64,000 nucleotides of DNA from RYN-230 sp963793825 (GTDB lineage: Bacteria > Actinomycetota > Actinomycetes > Streptosporangiales > Streptosporangiaceae): positions 681,182 through 745,181 of the forward strand of contig CAWCBE010000012.1 of NCBI GenBank assembly GCA_963793825.1, read 5' to 3'. Within the stretch, counting starts at the first letter, position 1, and the number at the start of each line of letters is the position of its first letter. The position numbers and the translations under genes are program-made. Positions 1-8,550 of this stretch are shown here, one piece after another. The notes beneath the pieces were generated by a model, which saw nothing but the letters and a program-made list of their open reading frames with translations, searched no databases and was not told where the DNA came from.

Positions 1-188
1 GCGTCGCGCAGCCCATACCGGTGATGCATAAGCGGTCGGACCTGCTGCTGGCAGCGGTAGGGACCATCACCTGCCACCGCGGGAGGAACGTGCCCACGGC
101 CAGCGCCGTCTGCAACATATGATGGGCCGACCTGGTTACGATTCGCTAACTGAAATACCCAGCCAGGGTTCTTCATATACGGGCAGGG

Positions 189-248
189 GGTTTACCAGAT
201 ACCCCACCACGGTTTACCAGATACCCCGGCCGAGTTATCCGATACCCC
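189..248. repeat. Three direct repeats with 22-bp period (iteron-like)
   Basis: Two identical 17-mers, GGTTTACCAGATACCCC, begin at 189 and 211. A diverged third copy (AGTTATCC-GATACCCC) begins near 233. The 22-bp phase puts all copies on one DNA face, as expected for a bound protein. They lie about 190 bp upstream of the DUF5134 gene. No other gene could be supported between 1 and 434. Confidence 0.6.
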
Positions 249-434
249 GGCTGCGTTCCGAAGGCCGTCATGGCACGCCCCCGTGAATAGCTCGCTTGTG
301 CGAGTCGTCGATAGCCCATTATCATCAGGCCATCATGCGCCGACGTTATATTCCCTCCGCTAATGGCGGCCGGAGCAGCGCCGCCCCGCGGATCGCCAGC
401 GTCAGCATCGCCGTGCCGCGAGGAGGTTCCTGAC

Positions 435-1034
435 GTGACCGGGCCGTCCTGGCTTGCGGATGCGTTCGCGGCCATCATGATCGTCACGGCTGTCTACTCC
501 GCCGGCCGGCTGGGGGCTTCCCGCCTGCGGGGGCTGGCCACCGAGGCAGACGCCGACGGGCTGCATGCGCTGATGGGGACCGCAATGGCCGGGATGCTCG
601 TGCCACGGCTCGCCGTACTGCCCGGCAGCGTCTGGGCGGTGGCCTTCGGCATCGCAGGCGCCTGGTTCGCCGCGTGTGCCATCCGCGCCCAGGGGGTGAG
701 GCGACCCCGGAGCGCGCGGTGCCGTTTCCCGGTCCCGCACATGATCGAATGCATCGCCATGCTCTACATGCTGCTGGCGGCCCGGGGCACTCCCCGAGAT
801 GCGGGGACCATGCCCGGCATGGGTGCGTCCCCGAGTTCCCTGGGCGGCTTCCCGGCGCTGGCCGTGGTGCTGGCCATGTTCATGATCGGCTACATCATGG
901 GGACCACCGACCGGCTGGCCGCCCTGGCCCGGGCCAGGACCATCCCGGCAGGCGATGGCGGCCCGGTGCTCGCGCCTAAACTCGCCGCCTTCGGCAAGCT
1001 CGCCATGGGCTACATGCTCCTCGCGATGATCTAG
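435..1034 (+). CDS. DUF5134 family integral membrane protein
   Basis: This 199-residue protein is almost wholly hydrophobic, with about five to six predicted membrane helices and several Met/His-containing stretches (for example a GTPRDAGTMPGMGASP loop). The layout resembles actinobacterial DUF5134 proteins, whose function is unknown. The GTG at 435 is preferred over the in-frame ATG at 363 because a perfect AGGAGG lies at 421-426, 8 nt ahead of it, and the extra N-terminal residues are not membrane-like. The family is often found with copper-related genes, but nothing here proves that. It stands alone; the strong hairpin at 1388 lies about 350 bp downstream. Confidence 0.7.
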   Translation: MTGPSWLADAFAAIMIVTAVYSAGRLGASRLRGLATEADADGLHALMGTAMAGMLVPRLAVLPGSVWAVAFGIAGAWFAACAIRAQGVRRPRSARCRFPVPHMIECIAMLYMLLAARGTPRDAGTMPGMGASPSSLGGFPALAVVLAMFMIGYIMGTTDRLAALARARTIPAGDGGPVLAPKLAAFGKLAMGYMLLAMI

Positions 1035-1387
1035 GCAATCAGGCCTGGCCCGCGCTCCCATTGACGGTGCTGGCAGCGCGGCATCAGGCTGTCGGCCGCC
1101 TGGCTGTATCCCCGGGCTGGTTCCAGGCGCGGCGGCCCAGGTAGCTCGCGATGGGCAAGCACGGCAACCGGCTGATCGCGGCCGGAGGCGCCGTCGCGGC
1201 CGCCGGATCTCCGGCGGGGGCAGGTACCGATTGAGCATCGTGGCCGTCGCGGCCTGCTCGGGCGGGCAAGTGCGCCATGAACGTACCTCCCCGGGCCTAC
1301 TAGCAGGTCATCCGCGCCACCGGGCCCGTCCACTCCTGAACATGTCATGCCCGACGGCACGCACGAGGGCGTTGAGCCCGCGGCGGT

Positions 1388-1423
1388 GAGGGGCCTGACC
1401 GCGCACCAGCGGTCAGGCCCCTC
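1388..1423. terminator. Perfect 15-bp hairpin, probable bidirectional terminator
   Basis: The arm GAGGGGCCTGACCGC (1388-1402) is repeated in inverse at 1409-1423 around a 6-nt loop. There is no T-run, which is usual for high-GC actinobacteria. It separates the DUF5134 gene from the micro-ORF and kinase downstream. The rest of 1035-1600 shows no convincing gene. Confidence 0.6.
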
Positions 1424-1623
1424 CCGCGCGGGAACCGCGGACGCAGTCGCGTGCCCGCCGGGACGCCGGTGACCTGACCAGCGCCCCAGCGCTTGCGGAA
1501 TGGCATGGTGCCCGCCACGGCGTCACAGCCCGCCGCCTGCTTTCCAGTTTTATGACGTCGAAGGCGGGGAATCGTCCGCAGATCGGCCCATCCTGGAGCA
1601 TTCTGTTTCTTCAAGGAGGAAGA

Positions 1624-1716
1624 ATGAAGGCTCGTATTATGATCACCGCGTTTGCGCTGGCGTCGGCCACTCTCGGCATCCTCGCCATGATTCCGCTGAG
1701 CCGTGCCTGGAACTAG
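1624..1716 (+). CDS. Micro-ORF: 30-residue single-helix membrane peptide
   Basis: ATG at 1624 follows a near-perfect Shine-Dalgarno (AAGGAGG at 1613-1619). The product has a basic start (MKAR), one hydrophobic helix of about 20 residues (IMITAFALASATLGILAMIP) and a short polar tail ending SRAWN. It lies 61 nt ahead of the sensor kinase, in the same direction, so co-expression with that kinase is likely. No family is recognised. Small single-helix peptides next to kinases sometimes modulate them, but that is inference. Confidence 0.5.
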   Translation: MKARIMITAFALASATLGILAMIPLSRAWN

Positions 1717-1777
1717 TCGTCCCGGTCAGCTCCGGCCAGCCCTAGGCGCCGAGGGCCAGCCGGCCTAAGGGAGGCCC

Positions 1778-2983
1778 GTGTCTGCGCTGCGTGCTCGGTG
1801 GCGACTGCCACGACCCCGGCCCGTGCCAGCCGGTACCGTACCCACGGCGGCGCCGGGGGGCGGTGACGCGGCGGCCTGGTACCGCCAGGCCGGCCGCTGG
1901 GCCAGATCGTCGTGGGTAGACATCGTCTGGGTCGTGTTCGTCGGGCTCAACCTGGCGGCCATGCGGCTGCTGCCGTCTTGGCAGACGGTGCCGTTCCTGG
2001 CCATCTGGGTCAGCCTGACCGTCATCTACGGCTACCGGCTCTGGCGGCTGCAGCCTACGATCCTGACCCTCGCGGCGGTCACCGTGGCCACCGGCGGGAT
2101 CATCGTCGTGCAGGTGCTAAGGGGCCAGCAAGACGCCGATTACCTGGCTGAAGTCCCGCTGATCGCGCTGATGTTCCTGGTCATGGTGTGGCACGGCCGA
2201 CGGCGGCTGGCCGCGATGGAGGAACGACTGGCCGCGATGGAAGAGGTGCAGCGCGTCTCGCAGGAGAATCTGCGCCTGCTGCAGCAGCAGCACCGCTTCC
2301 TGCAGGACGCCTCGCACGAGCTCGGCACGCCGGTCACGGTGGCCCTCGGCCATGCCGAGCTGATGGAACGCGCGGCCAGCGGCACGGACCTAGCCCGCGA
2401 CGCCCGGGTGGTCGCCGAGGAACTGAGGCGGCTGGGGCGGGTGGCCTCCCGGATGCTGCTGCTGGCGTCGGCCGGCAGCCCCGGCTTCTTGCACCGGGAA
2501 CCGGTCGCGGTCGAGTCGATCGTGGGCGACGCGCTGGAACGCTGGGGGTACGCCAACCGCCAGTGGCGGCTCGGCGAGGTCGCCGACGCGACGGTCGAAG
2601 CCGACCGGGACCGGCTCGGGCTGGCCCTCGACGCGCTCCTGGAGAACGCGATCGCCCACACGTCGGCGGGCGACCAGATCGAGATCAGCGCCCGGCTCAG
2701 GGATAAGCACGTCATGCTGGCGGTCTCGGACACCGGCTGCGGCATCGCGCCGGCGGACCTGCAACGGATCTTCCACCGGTTCTCCCGGGCCGGTACCCAC
2801 CGCAGGCGCGAGGCCGGTGGCTTCGGCCTGGGCCTGGCTATCGTGCAGGCCATTTCCGAAGCCCACCATGGCACGGTTCATGTGCAGAGCTCCCACGGCG
2901 GTGGCTCAACCTTCCAGGTCGCGCTGCCACTCGCCCCCGCGGCCGCGGAGCTGGCCCCCGGAATGCCAGCGCGCACAGGTTAG
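1778..2983 (+). CDS. Orphan membrane sensor histidine kinase
   Basis: This 401-residue protein has three to four membrane helices (about residues 47-140), then a heptad-like coiled coil (MEERLAAMEEVQRVSQ) leading into the HisKA domain. The phospho-acceptor His is near residue 180 in SHELGTPV. The HATPase_c domain has the N box (LENAIAHT, about 288), DTGCGI (about 317) and GFGLGLAI (about 348). There is no HAMP or large extracytoplasmic domain, so sensing is probably intramembrane. The GTG start has AGGGAGG 4 nt upstream. No response-regulator gene is adjacent; its partner must be elsewhere or lost. Confidence 0.85.
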   Translation: MSALRARWRLPRPRPVPAGTVPTAAPGGGDAAAWYRQAGRWARSSWVDIVWVVFVGLNLAAMRLLPSWQTVPFLAIWVSLTVIYGYRLWRLQPTILTLAAVTVATGGIIVVQVLRGQQDADYLAEVPLIALMFLVMVWHGRRRLAAMEERLAAMEEVQRVSQENLRLLQQQHRFLQDASHELGTPVTVALGHAELMERAASGTDLARDARVVAEELRRLGRVASRMLLLASAGSPGFLHREPVAVESIVGDALERWGYANRQWRLGEVADATVEADRDRLGLALDALLENAIAHTSAGDQIEISARLRDKHVMLAVSDTGCGIAPADLQRIFHRFSRAGTHRRREAGGFGLGLAIVQAISEAHHGTVHVQSSHGGGSTFQVALPLAPAAAELAPGMPARTG

Positions 2984-3399
2984 CCTCGGCGCCCGCTCAC
3001 GTGAACAACGGACAGCTCCTCCGGTGCCTGGGGAGGCCTGCGGTCCGGGCGCGGGTTCAGCCAGATCGTCCAGCGCCGCACGGTCACGGTCGCCACCCAC
3101 GAGCACGCCCGGAACCGTGGGCCCCGGAGAGCCCTCGTCCCTTAGGCCTTGGCCCGGGCCGCTGCCACCAGCCGCACTCCCGATCATGACTCAGAGCGCA
3201 CCAGCCAGGAAGGGACGGCCGCTGGCCTATCGGTGATCCCGTCAGAGGGCCGGGGATCCCGGCCGGAGCCTCATCGCCGTTGACCCGGCCGATCCTGCAT
3301 GCCTATCATCGTGATATCAATTTAAGGGACGCCGCGACCGCCGTGTAGCTGGAGGCAGGCAGAGCCCCGGAGGGGTGGCGCCCGGGCTGTGAGGCCGTC
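2984..3399. other. Intergenic region with no gene seen
   Basis: Open frames here lack start signals and family resemblance. The AT-richer stretch around 3305-3327 probably contains the promoter of the downstream lipoprotein gene. Confidence 0.5.
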
Positions 3400-5097
3400 A
3401 TGGATGGACCGGGAAGCGTGGCCTTCGGCACCCGCGGACGGCGGGCGGCCGTCGGCGTATCCCTGGTGATCGCCGCAAGCCTCGCCGCCGGAGGCTGCGG
3501 AAGCAGCAGCAACTCGGCTACCGCGGCTTGCTTCACCAAGGCCACGGCCACGGGAAGCTCACGTACGCCAGTGGCGGCCGGCCAGGCGGGTACACAGACC
3601 AGCCCGGCCGGTGCGGAGGCGGCGCCGGGCTGGACGCTGCCGGGCGGCAACCGGCAGAACACGCGGGATGTGGCGAGCGCGATCAACAGCTCGAACGTCT
3701 CGAAACTCCGCGTGGCGTGGACTGTCCCGGTTACGGCGAATATCCCGGGCCATGCCTACGCGACCACGCCGGTGGTGGTGAACGGTGTGCTCTATACCCA
3801 GGACCTGGAATCGAACGTGATGGCGATCGAGCTGGCCACCGGCAAGGTCTTGTGGACACACACCTACAACTCGGTCAACGGCGGCCCGGACGGCGTCAAC
3901 GTGGCGGGCGGAATCGTGTACGCCGCCACGAACCACGCGGCGGTGGCCCTGTCGGCGGTCACCGGCCGGCAGCTGTGGGACCGGACACTGACCGGCAATA
4001 ACCATGAGGGCATCGACATGACCCCCGGGTACAACAATGGCACCGTCTACGTGTCGACCGTGCCGGTCAACCCAGCCGTGGGCGAGTACCTCGGCCACGG
4101 CCAGGCCACCCTGTGGGCGCTGAACGCCAGGACCGGGGCGCCGGAGTGGTCCTGGGACGAGGTACAGAACCTGTGGGGGAAGCCGGCCATCAATTCCGGC
4201 GGCGGCCAGTGGTATTCGCCGTCATTCGATGCTCAGGGCAACATTTACCTCGGAGTGGCCAACCCCGGCCCGATAGCCCTGACCGGGTGGCCTCATGGCT
4301 ATCCGTGGGGGACCAGCCGGCCGGGCCCGGACCTGTACACCGACTCGGTGGTGAAGCTGAGCCCACAGGGCAGGCTGCTGTGGTACTACCAGCTGACCCC
4401 GCATGACCTCTACGACTGGGACCTGCAGGACCCGCCGCTGCTCACCACCGCGAACGGCAAGCCGGTCGTGATCGATGGCGGCAAGGGCGGCATCCTGATC
4501 GAGCTCAACGCGCAGACCGGCAAGCTGATCTGGAAACTCCCGGTGGGCGTGCACAGCGGGCATGACAACGACGGGCTGCTCACCGAGTACGCCAAGCCGG
4601 GCTCGCGCATCCCGCTGGCGGCCAAGTTCTGCCTCGAGCCCGGCCCCTTCGGCGGCATCGAGTCGCAGCTGGCCACCAACGGCTCGGCCACCTTCGCCGC
4701 CGTCAACGACCTCCCGGTGCCGATCTCCCGGAACGGCGTGGCGGAAAGTTCCGCCGCATTCATCGCGGCCATCAGCAAAGCCACCGGCGAGATGGTCGCG
4801 GTCAACCAGGACACCGGAAAGATCGAATGGGACGACAAGCTGCCCTCATCGCCATACGGGGCTGCCACGGTCACCAACAACGTGGTCTTCACCACCACGT
4901 TCCACGGCGACCTGTACGCGTTCAGCACGGCGACCGGCGCCATCCTGCTGAAAACGCGAATGGCCGCCGGCTCGAACGCTCCCGTCACTATCGACGGCGA
5001 CTACGTCATCGCCGGAGCAGGCGTCGCACAATCCGGCTCGCAGCGGCCGTTGATCATCGCCTACAAGCTTGGTGCCAAGGGAGCCGGACGTGAGTGA
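3400..5097 (+). CDS. Secreted lipoprotein with PQQ-type beta-propeller repeats
   Basis: The 565-residue product starts with a twin-Arg/basic region and a lipoprotein signal ending in a lipobox (LAAGGC, Cys about 33), so it should be anchored outside the membrane. The body is a quinoprotein-like eight-blade propeller: repeated blocks such as LYAFSTATGAILLK and VLYTQDLESNVMAIELATGKVLW, plus the QLTPHDLYDWDLQDPPLL block seen in PQQ-dependent dehydrogenases. It may be a PQQ-dependent dehydrogenase or only a PQQ-fold binding protein; no cytochrome domain is present and the quinone-ligating residues were not verified. A GAGG motif lies 5 nt before the ATG. Its last 8 nt overlap a truncated ABC transporter start. 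Confidence 0.8.
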   Translation: MDGPGSVAFGTRGRRAAVGVSLVIAASLAAGGCGSSSNSATAACFTKATATGSSRTPVAAGQAGTQTSPAGAEAAPGWTLPGGNRQNTRDVASAINSSNVSKLRVAWTVPVTANIPGHAYATTPVVVNGVLYTQDLESNVMAIELATGKVLWTHTYNSVNGGPDGVNVAGGIVYAATNHAAVALSAVTGRQLWDRTLTGNNHEGIDMTPGYNNGTVYVSTVPVNPAVGEYLGHGQATLWALNARTGAPEWSWDEVQNLWGKPAINSGGGQWYSPSFDAQGNIYLGVANPGPIALTGWPHGYPWGTSRPGPDLYTDSVVKLSPQGRLLWYYQLTPHDLYDWDLQDPPLLTTANGKPVVIDGGKGGILIELNAQTGKLIWKLPVGVHSGHDNDGLLTEYAKPGSRIPLAAKFCLEPGPFGGIESQLATNGSATFAAVNDLPVPISRNGVAESSAAFIAAISKATGEMVAVNQDTGKIEWDDKLPSSPYGAATVTNNVVFTTTFHGDLYAFSTATGAILLKTRMAAGSNAPVTIDGDYVIAGAGVAQSGSQRPLIIAYKLGAKGAGRE

Positions 5098-5167
5098 GCC
5101 GGCTATCGCGGTGCGCGGGCTCCGGAAGACCTGCTGGAAGAAGCTAGCCACCCGAGACACGCTCTAA
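5090..5167 (+). pseudogene. Stump of an ABC transporter ATP-binding subunit (N-terminus only)
   Basis: A GTG at 5090 overlaps the end of the PQQ-lipoprotein gene by 8 nt, as in translationally coupled operons. The first residues, SEPAIAVRGLRKT, are the typical first beta strand of an ABC-type nucleotide-binding domain. The match then ends, and a TAA follows after 25 residues, before the Walker A motif. It therefore looks like the remains of a lost transporter operon. The 3' end overlaps by 4 nt the end of the convergent GAF-protein gene. Confidence 0.45.
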
Positions 5168-6066
5168 GGTAGTTCGCGGTTGCCCTGTGCCGGGACTTGA
5201 AGTCTTGGCATATTGGCGTGTGCCCCCAGTGCCAGCCCCACCCCGAGCAGGCTGGCGAGCGTCTTTATGATTTCCAGATCAGGCTGGCCTAGCGAATATG
5301 CTTGCGGGGCGTCGAGGGTCAGGATACCGGCCGGGGAATCACCTGCCATTACCGCGGCGGCGATGATCGTGTGATAGCTCCGGGGGTGCGGAAAATTCAC
5401 CGGAAGGCCGGGAGCATCCACGTCTCGTATCAGCAACGCTGCGCGCTCGCCAAGCAGGCGGAACATGTGCTGGCCGACTGGATCATCGGGACTATCAGTG
5501 AAGATAGTGCGCCCTGCGTCCTGCGTTCCCTCGTGGCCTGCGTAGCAGGCGCACTCCATGACATCGCCCTTGACGGCAAAGAAGATGCTTCTCCGGGGCT
5601 CGCCGCGGGCAAGGTGCTCAACCGCAGCGGCAACAGTCGCCTGGGCCAGGCTCCCGGTCAGCGGAGCTTCCGGGTTGCCCGGCGGCGCCGCGGCCATCTT
5701 CCCCAGGCAATACAGCACTGGTGACAAGCGCGCCCGCAGTCCTGTGACGACCCGGGCCTCCGCGGCGCCCTGGGCCTCGGTGGCCTGCCGCTCAGCCTCC
5801 TCCATCCTGAGCACGGCACGCTCACGTTCCCCGGCTGCGCGGTCCCGCGGGCGCCCTCCCGTCCGGAGAAACCGGATGTCGATGAACCGGTTGACGGTGG
5901 TGACGCTGACCAGAATGACTGCGCATACAACCCCGAAGACGATGTTACGCAGGTGCCCTCCCCCGCCCTCGCCCGCCAGGACCCCGAACACGGAGCCGCC
6001 CACGGTTCCCGCCAGCGCCAGGGCGGCCAGGCCGAGAGCCTCGGCCCGGCTTGTCCGCGATGCCAT
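5164..6066 (-). CDS. Membrane-anchored GAF-like sensor protein
   Basis: This 300-residue protein has two N-terminal membrane helices (about 10-30 and 38-60), a charged coiled-coil linker (RERAVLRMEEAERQATEAQGAAEARV, about 80-105) and a C-terminal domain of about 190 residues. The C-terminal domain has GAF-like features: SPAGILTLDAPQAYSLGQPDLEIIKTLASLLGVGLAL near the end. No output domain (kinase, GGDEF, HTH) follows, so the protein may act through a partner. It is alone on this strand. Family assignment rests on the C-terminal pattern. Confidence 0.65.
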   Translation of the reverse strand: MASRTSRAEALGLAALALAGTVGGSVFGVLAGEGGGGHLRNIVFGVVCAVILVSVTTVNRFIDIRFLRTGGRPRDRAAGERERAVLRMEEAERQATEAQGAAEARVVTGLRARLSPVLYCLGKMAAAPPGNPEAPLTGSLAQATVAAAVEHLARGEPRRSIFFAVKGDVMECACYAGHEGTQDAGRTIFTDSPDDPVGQHMFRLLGERAALLIRDVDAPGLPVNFPHPRSYHTIIAAAVMAGDSPAGILTLDAPQAYSLGQPDLEIIKTLASLLGVGLALGAHANMPRLQVPAQGNRELP

Positions 6067-6466
6067 CTGCGTTGCTCTCGTCCGGGCAGCTCACAAGGAA
6101 CTGACAGCTCATTCCCGCCGGGATACCTCCAGCCAGAACATTAACCGACGGGGAAAGATAATTCTTGGATTTCCTGTTCCTGGGCAGGCAATCGCTTCCT
6201 GGCTATCTTGAGCGGTAGCCGGCCATGATTTCCCTGAGATAAACGGATGACGTAGGTGAAGTCAGGATCGGGACGGCCGGCATTATCAGCGTGCGGCCGG
6301 TACCGGAAATCATGGTACTGGAACACCAAATGACGGACCTAGCGGATGCAGCCAGCCGAAAAGCGTTTTAGGGCACTCCCGAGGACTGTTCTCACCATCC
6401 CCACAGTTCACGGCACCATCCGGCCCTGCCACGGTCAGGACGCGCCGGTTACCCAAGGCGCGCCGG
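6067..6466. other. Intergenic region, AT-richer than its surroundings
   Basis: A minus-strand open frame of 62 codons (6141-6329) is present, but it has no clear ribosome site and no recognised family. A 14-nt sequence, CGCGCCGGTTACCC, is repeated at 6441 and 6458 beside the VOC remnant. I cannot support a gene here. Confidence 0.4.
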
Positions 6467-6592
6467 TTACCCGGGGGCGCGCCACCGAATCCCGATCTCG
6501 TTGCCGTGGGGGTCGCGGTAGATCACCTTACGCACACCGTTCCCGTAGGTCTCCTGCGAGGCAGGTTCGAGCACGAAACCAGCCTCCGGCGC
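6467..6592 (-). pseudogene. C-terminal remnant of a VOC (glyoxalase/bleomycin-resistance) protein
   Basis: About 41 codons read as the last beta-strand unit of a vicinal-oxygen-chelate protein: AGFVLEPASQETYGNG, then VIYRDPHGNEIGIRW and a stop. The DPHGNEIGI signature is the family's usual C-terminal motif. No matching N-terminal half lies upstream; that space is taken by the divergent aldo/keto reductase gene starting at 6662. It is therefore a truncated fragment. Confidence 0.55.
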
Positions 6593-6661
6593 GGTCCGGC
6601 GTCGCGGGGGCCGGCCTGCCGGCTGAACCGCTCCGCGGAGGGAACGGGTAACGTGCCGCCT

Positions 6662-7654
6662 ATGGAACACACCCGGCTCGGGCGGACCGGCCTCCAGGTC
6701 TCGAGGCTGTGCCTGGGGACGATGACCTTCGGACTGCAGTGTGATGAGCCGGCGGCTGCCGCCATTCTCGACCGGGCGGCGGAGGGCGGTATCGACTTCA
6801 TCGACACCTCCGACGCCTATCCCCTGGGCGGGGACCTGACCACCAGGGGCATTACCGAGGAAATCCTCGGCCGCTGGCTCCAGGGGAAGCGGGACCGTTT
6901 CATAGTGGCAACCAAGTGCTTCGCCCCGACCGGGCCGGCACCTTTCGACGCCGGGAATTCCCGCAAGCACATCCTCGCCGCCGTGGATGCCTCCCTGCGC
7001 CGCCTGCAGACCGACTACATCGACCTCTACCAGCTGCATGGATATGATCCGGCGACACCGATCGACGAGACGCTGGGTGCCCTCGACGACCTGGTCCATC
7101 AGGGAAAGGTCCGCTACACCGGCTGCTCGAACTTCCTGACCTACCAGCTGGTGCGGGCCATCGGCCGGAGCGAGACCCTGCGCCTGGCCCGCTTCGACTC
7201 CGTCCAGCCCCGGTACAACCTGCTCTTCCGCCAGATCGAGCGCGAGATGCTCCCGTTCTGCAGCGAAGAGGGCGTCGGCGTCATCCCCTACAACCCAATC
7301 GCCGGCGGCCTGCTATCGGGGAAGCACTCCCGCACCGCGCCGCCGCCCGAAGGCACCCGCTTCACCCTCGGCAGCGCCGCGGAGGCCTACCAGGACCGCT
7401 ACTGGCACGATCGCGAGTTCGGCACGGTCGAAACGCTCCGCCAGCTGGCGGACAAAGCCGGGGTCAGCCTGGTGACCCTCTCGGTCGCCTGGGTCCTGGC
7501 CAACAAGGCGATCACGGCCCCGATCATCGGAGCCAGCCACCCCCAGCAGCTCGACGCCAGCCTGGCGGCCGCGGAGTTCACCGTCGATGACGATCTAAAG
7601 CGCCAGCTGGATGAGCACACCCATCAGTACCGCATGGGGGACGCACCCCGGTAG
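6662..7654 (+). CDS. Aldo/keto reductase
   Basis: This 330-residue NAD(P)H-dependent oxidoreductase has a full-length AKR barrel. It starts MEHTRLGRTGLQVSRLCLGT and carries the catalytic tetrad Asp and Tyr in DTSDAYPLGG, Lys in FIVATKCF and His in LYQLHGYD. The C-terminal cofactor region (ITAPIIGASHPQQLDASLAA) is present. The ATG at 6662 is chosen because the family begins there; upstream in-frame codons overlap the VOC remnant. The substrate is not predictable. It is closest in type to the YajO/Tas-like general reductases. Confidence 0.9.
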   Translation: MEHTRLGRTGLQVSRLCLGTMTFGLQCDEPAAAAILDRAAEGGIDFIDTSDAYPLGGDLTTRGITEEILGRWLQGKRDRFIVATKCFAPTGPAPFDAGNSRKHILAAVDASLRRLQTDYIDLYQLHGYDPATPIDETLGALDDLVHQGKVRYTGCSNFLTYQLVRAIGRSETLRLARFDSVQPRYNLLFRQIEREMLPFCSEEGVGVIPYNPIAGGLLSGKHSRTAPPPEGTRFTLGSAAEAYQDRYWHDREFGTVETLRQLADKAGVSLVTLSVAWVLANKAITAPIIGASHPQQLDASLAAAEFTVDDDLKRQLDEHTHQYRMGDAPR

Positions 7655-7826
7655 GCACGCACCAGCAGCCCATCGCCGGAATCCGGACCCGGACAAGGGC
7701 CGCCTGTGCGCTCCCCGGACCAGCCAACGAGCAGCCTTAGCCGCAAAGACAGCAGAAAACGGCCCTCGTCCGAACACACCCACATATGGGGGCCATGGCT
7801 GGTGAGCCCGGGCAGCCCACGCTCAA

Positions 7827-7857
7827 GTTCGCCCCCGCGCAAATGGGGGTGATCCCG
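7827..7857 (-). repeat. Solitary CRISPR-repeat-like sequence (type I-E style)
   Basis: Read on the minus strand, this 31-mer begins GGGATCACCCCC and continues with GCGCGGGGGCGAAC. That is very close in pattern to actinobacterial type I-E repeats (GGATCACCCCCGC..GCGCGGGG). No second copy occurs at the expected spacing of about 61 nt on either side, and there are no cas genes. It may be an array relic or chance. Confidence 0.25.
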
Positions 7858-7933
7858 GTAGAGCAGGATCCTCAGCTGCGGGCAGAGTGCGGAGGGCCCG
7901 TATCGGCGGCCAGGGGCCGTCCTTCGAGATCGT

Positions 7934-8227
7934 TCAGGCGGTCCGGCTGATAATGCCGGCCATCTCGCCGGAGTTGAAGGCCCGCATCGTCTTGGAGCGG
8001 ATACTGCCCGCTGCACTCACCTGAAGCAGGGCCGCGACCCCCGTCTCCTCGTCCGGGAAATCCGCGACGCAGACGAGGTCATACTCTCCGACAGTCCACA
8101 CCAGTTCCCGGACCCGGCCACCGGAGCTCTCGACGAGCTTGGAAAAGTCCTCAGCACGCTGAGTGGTGTCTCGGAAATTCTTTACGCCCTGCTCGGTCCA
8201 GTTGATCAAAGACACATAAGTCACCAT
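7934..8227 (-). CDS. GYD domain protein
   Basis: The 97-residue product matches the small GYD family (beta-alpha-beta-beta-alpha-beta fold). It starts MVTYVSLINWTEQGVKNFRDT, has WTVGEYDLVCVADFPDEET in the position of the name-giving GYD motif, and has the VSAAGSIRSKTMRAF segment near the end. The function of the family is not established. The ATG at 8227 is chosen because the family starts MxTYVxLxxWT and GAGGGGG lies upstream. No operon partner is present. Confidence 0.85.
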   Translation of the reverse strand: MVTYVSLINWTEQGVKNFRDTTQRAEDFSKLVESSGGRVRELVWTVGEYDLVCVADFPDEETGVAALLQVSAAGSIRSKTMRAFNSGEMAGIISRTA

Positions 8228-8550
8228 GCTGGCGCCCCCTCGCATCCAGAATTCGTGCACATGCTGTCCCGAAGGAAGTCATCAGGCCAAGAAGATGGCT
8301 GAAAACCCCCGTCAGTATTGCCCGTCTCCGCGCTTACTGACCCTGACCTTAACACGGGCGCTGAATGTCCGGTTCTAGCCGCAAGTGGTGCGCGTCGGGC
8401 CGAGCAGGATCCGGCTACCCGGGCGGAGGCGTCGCCCGTACATCGATGGGCAGATCGGGCTCAGATCTGTCGTTTGGCGGCGCCTGCCGTCTGCTGGCTG
8501 GCAGGAACCGATGCGCCGCTGGCAAGGAACGCGCGGGACCAGCACCCGCC
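8228..8550. other. Intergenic region with no gene seen
   Basis: No frame shows family resemblance, and the upstream half of the MFS pseudogene is not detectable here. Confidence 0.4.

Noticed and set aside
3..122. Short open frame from the left edge ending in TGA (last residues TASAVCNI)
   Set aside because: Could be the end of a gene running in from the left, but no motif is recognisable and codon bias is unclear.
1151..1234. 27-codon plus-strand frame (MGKHGNRLIAAGG...)
   Set aside because: Short, low complexity and no ribosome-binding motif; not supportable.
6141..6329. 62-codon minus-strand frame upstream of the GAF gene
   Set aside because: No ribosome site, no family, and lower-GC codon use; probably chance in an AT-richer spacer.
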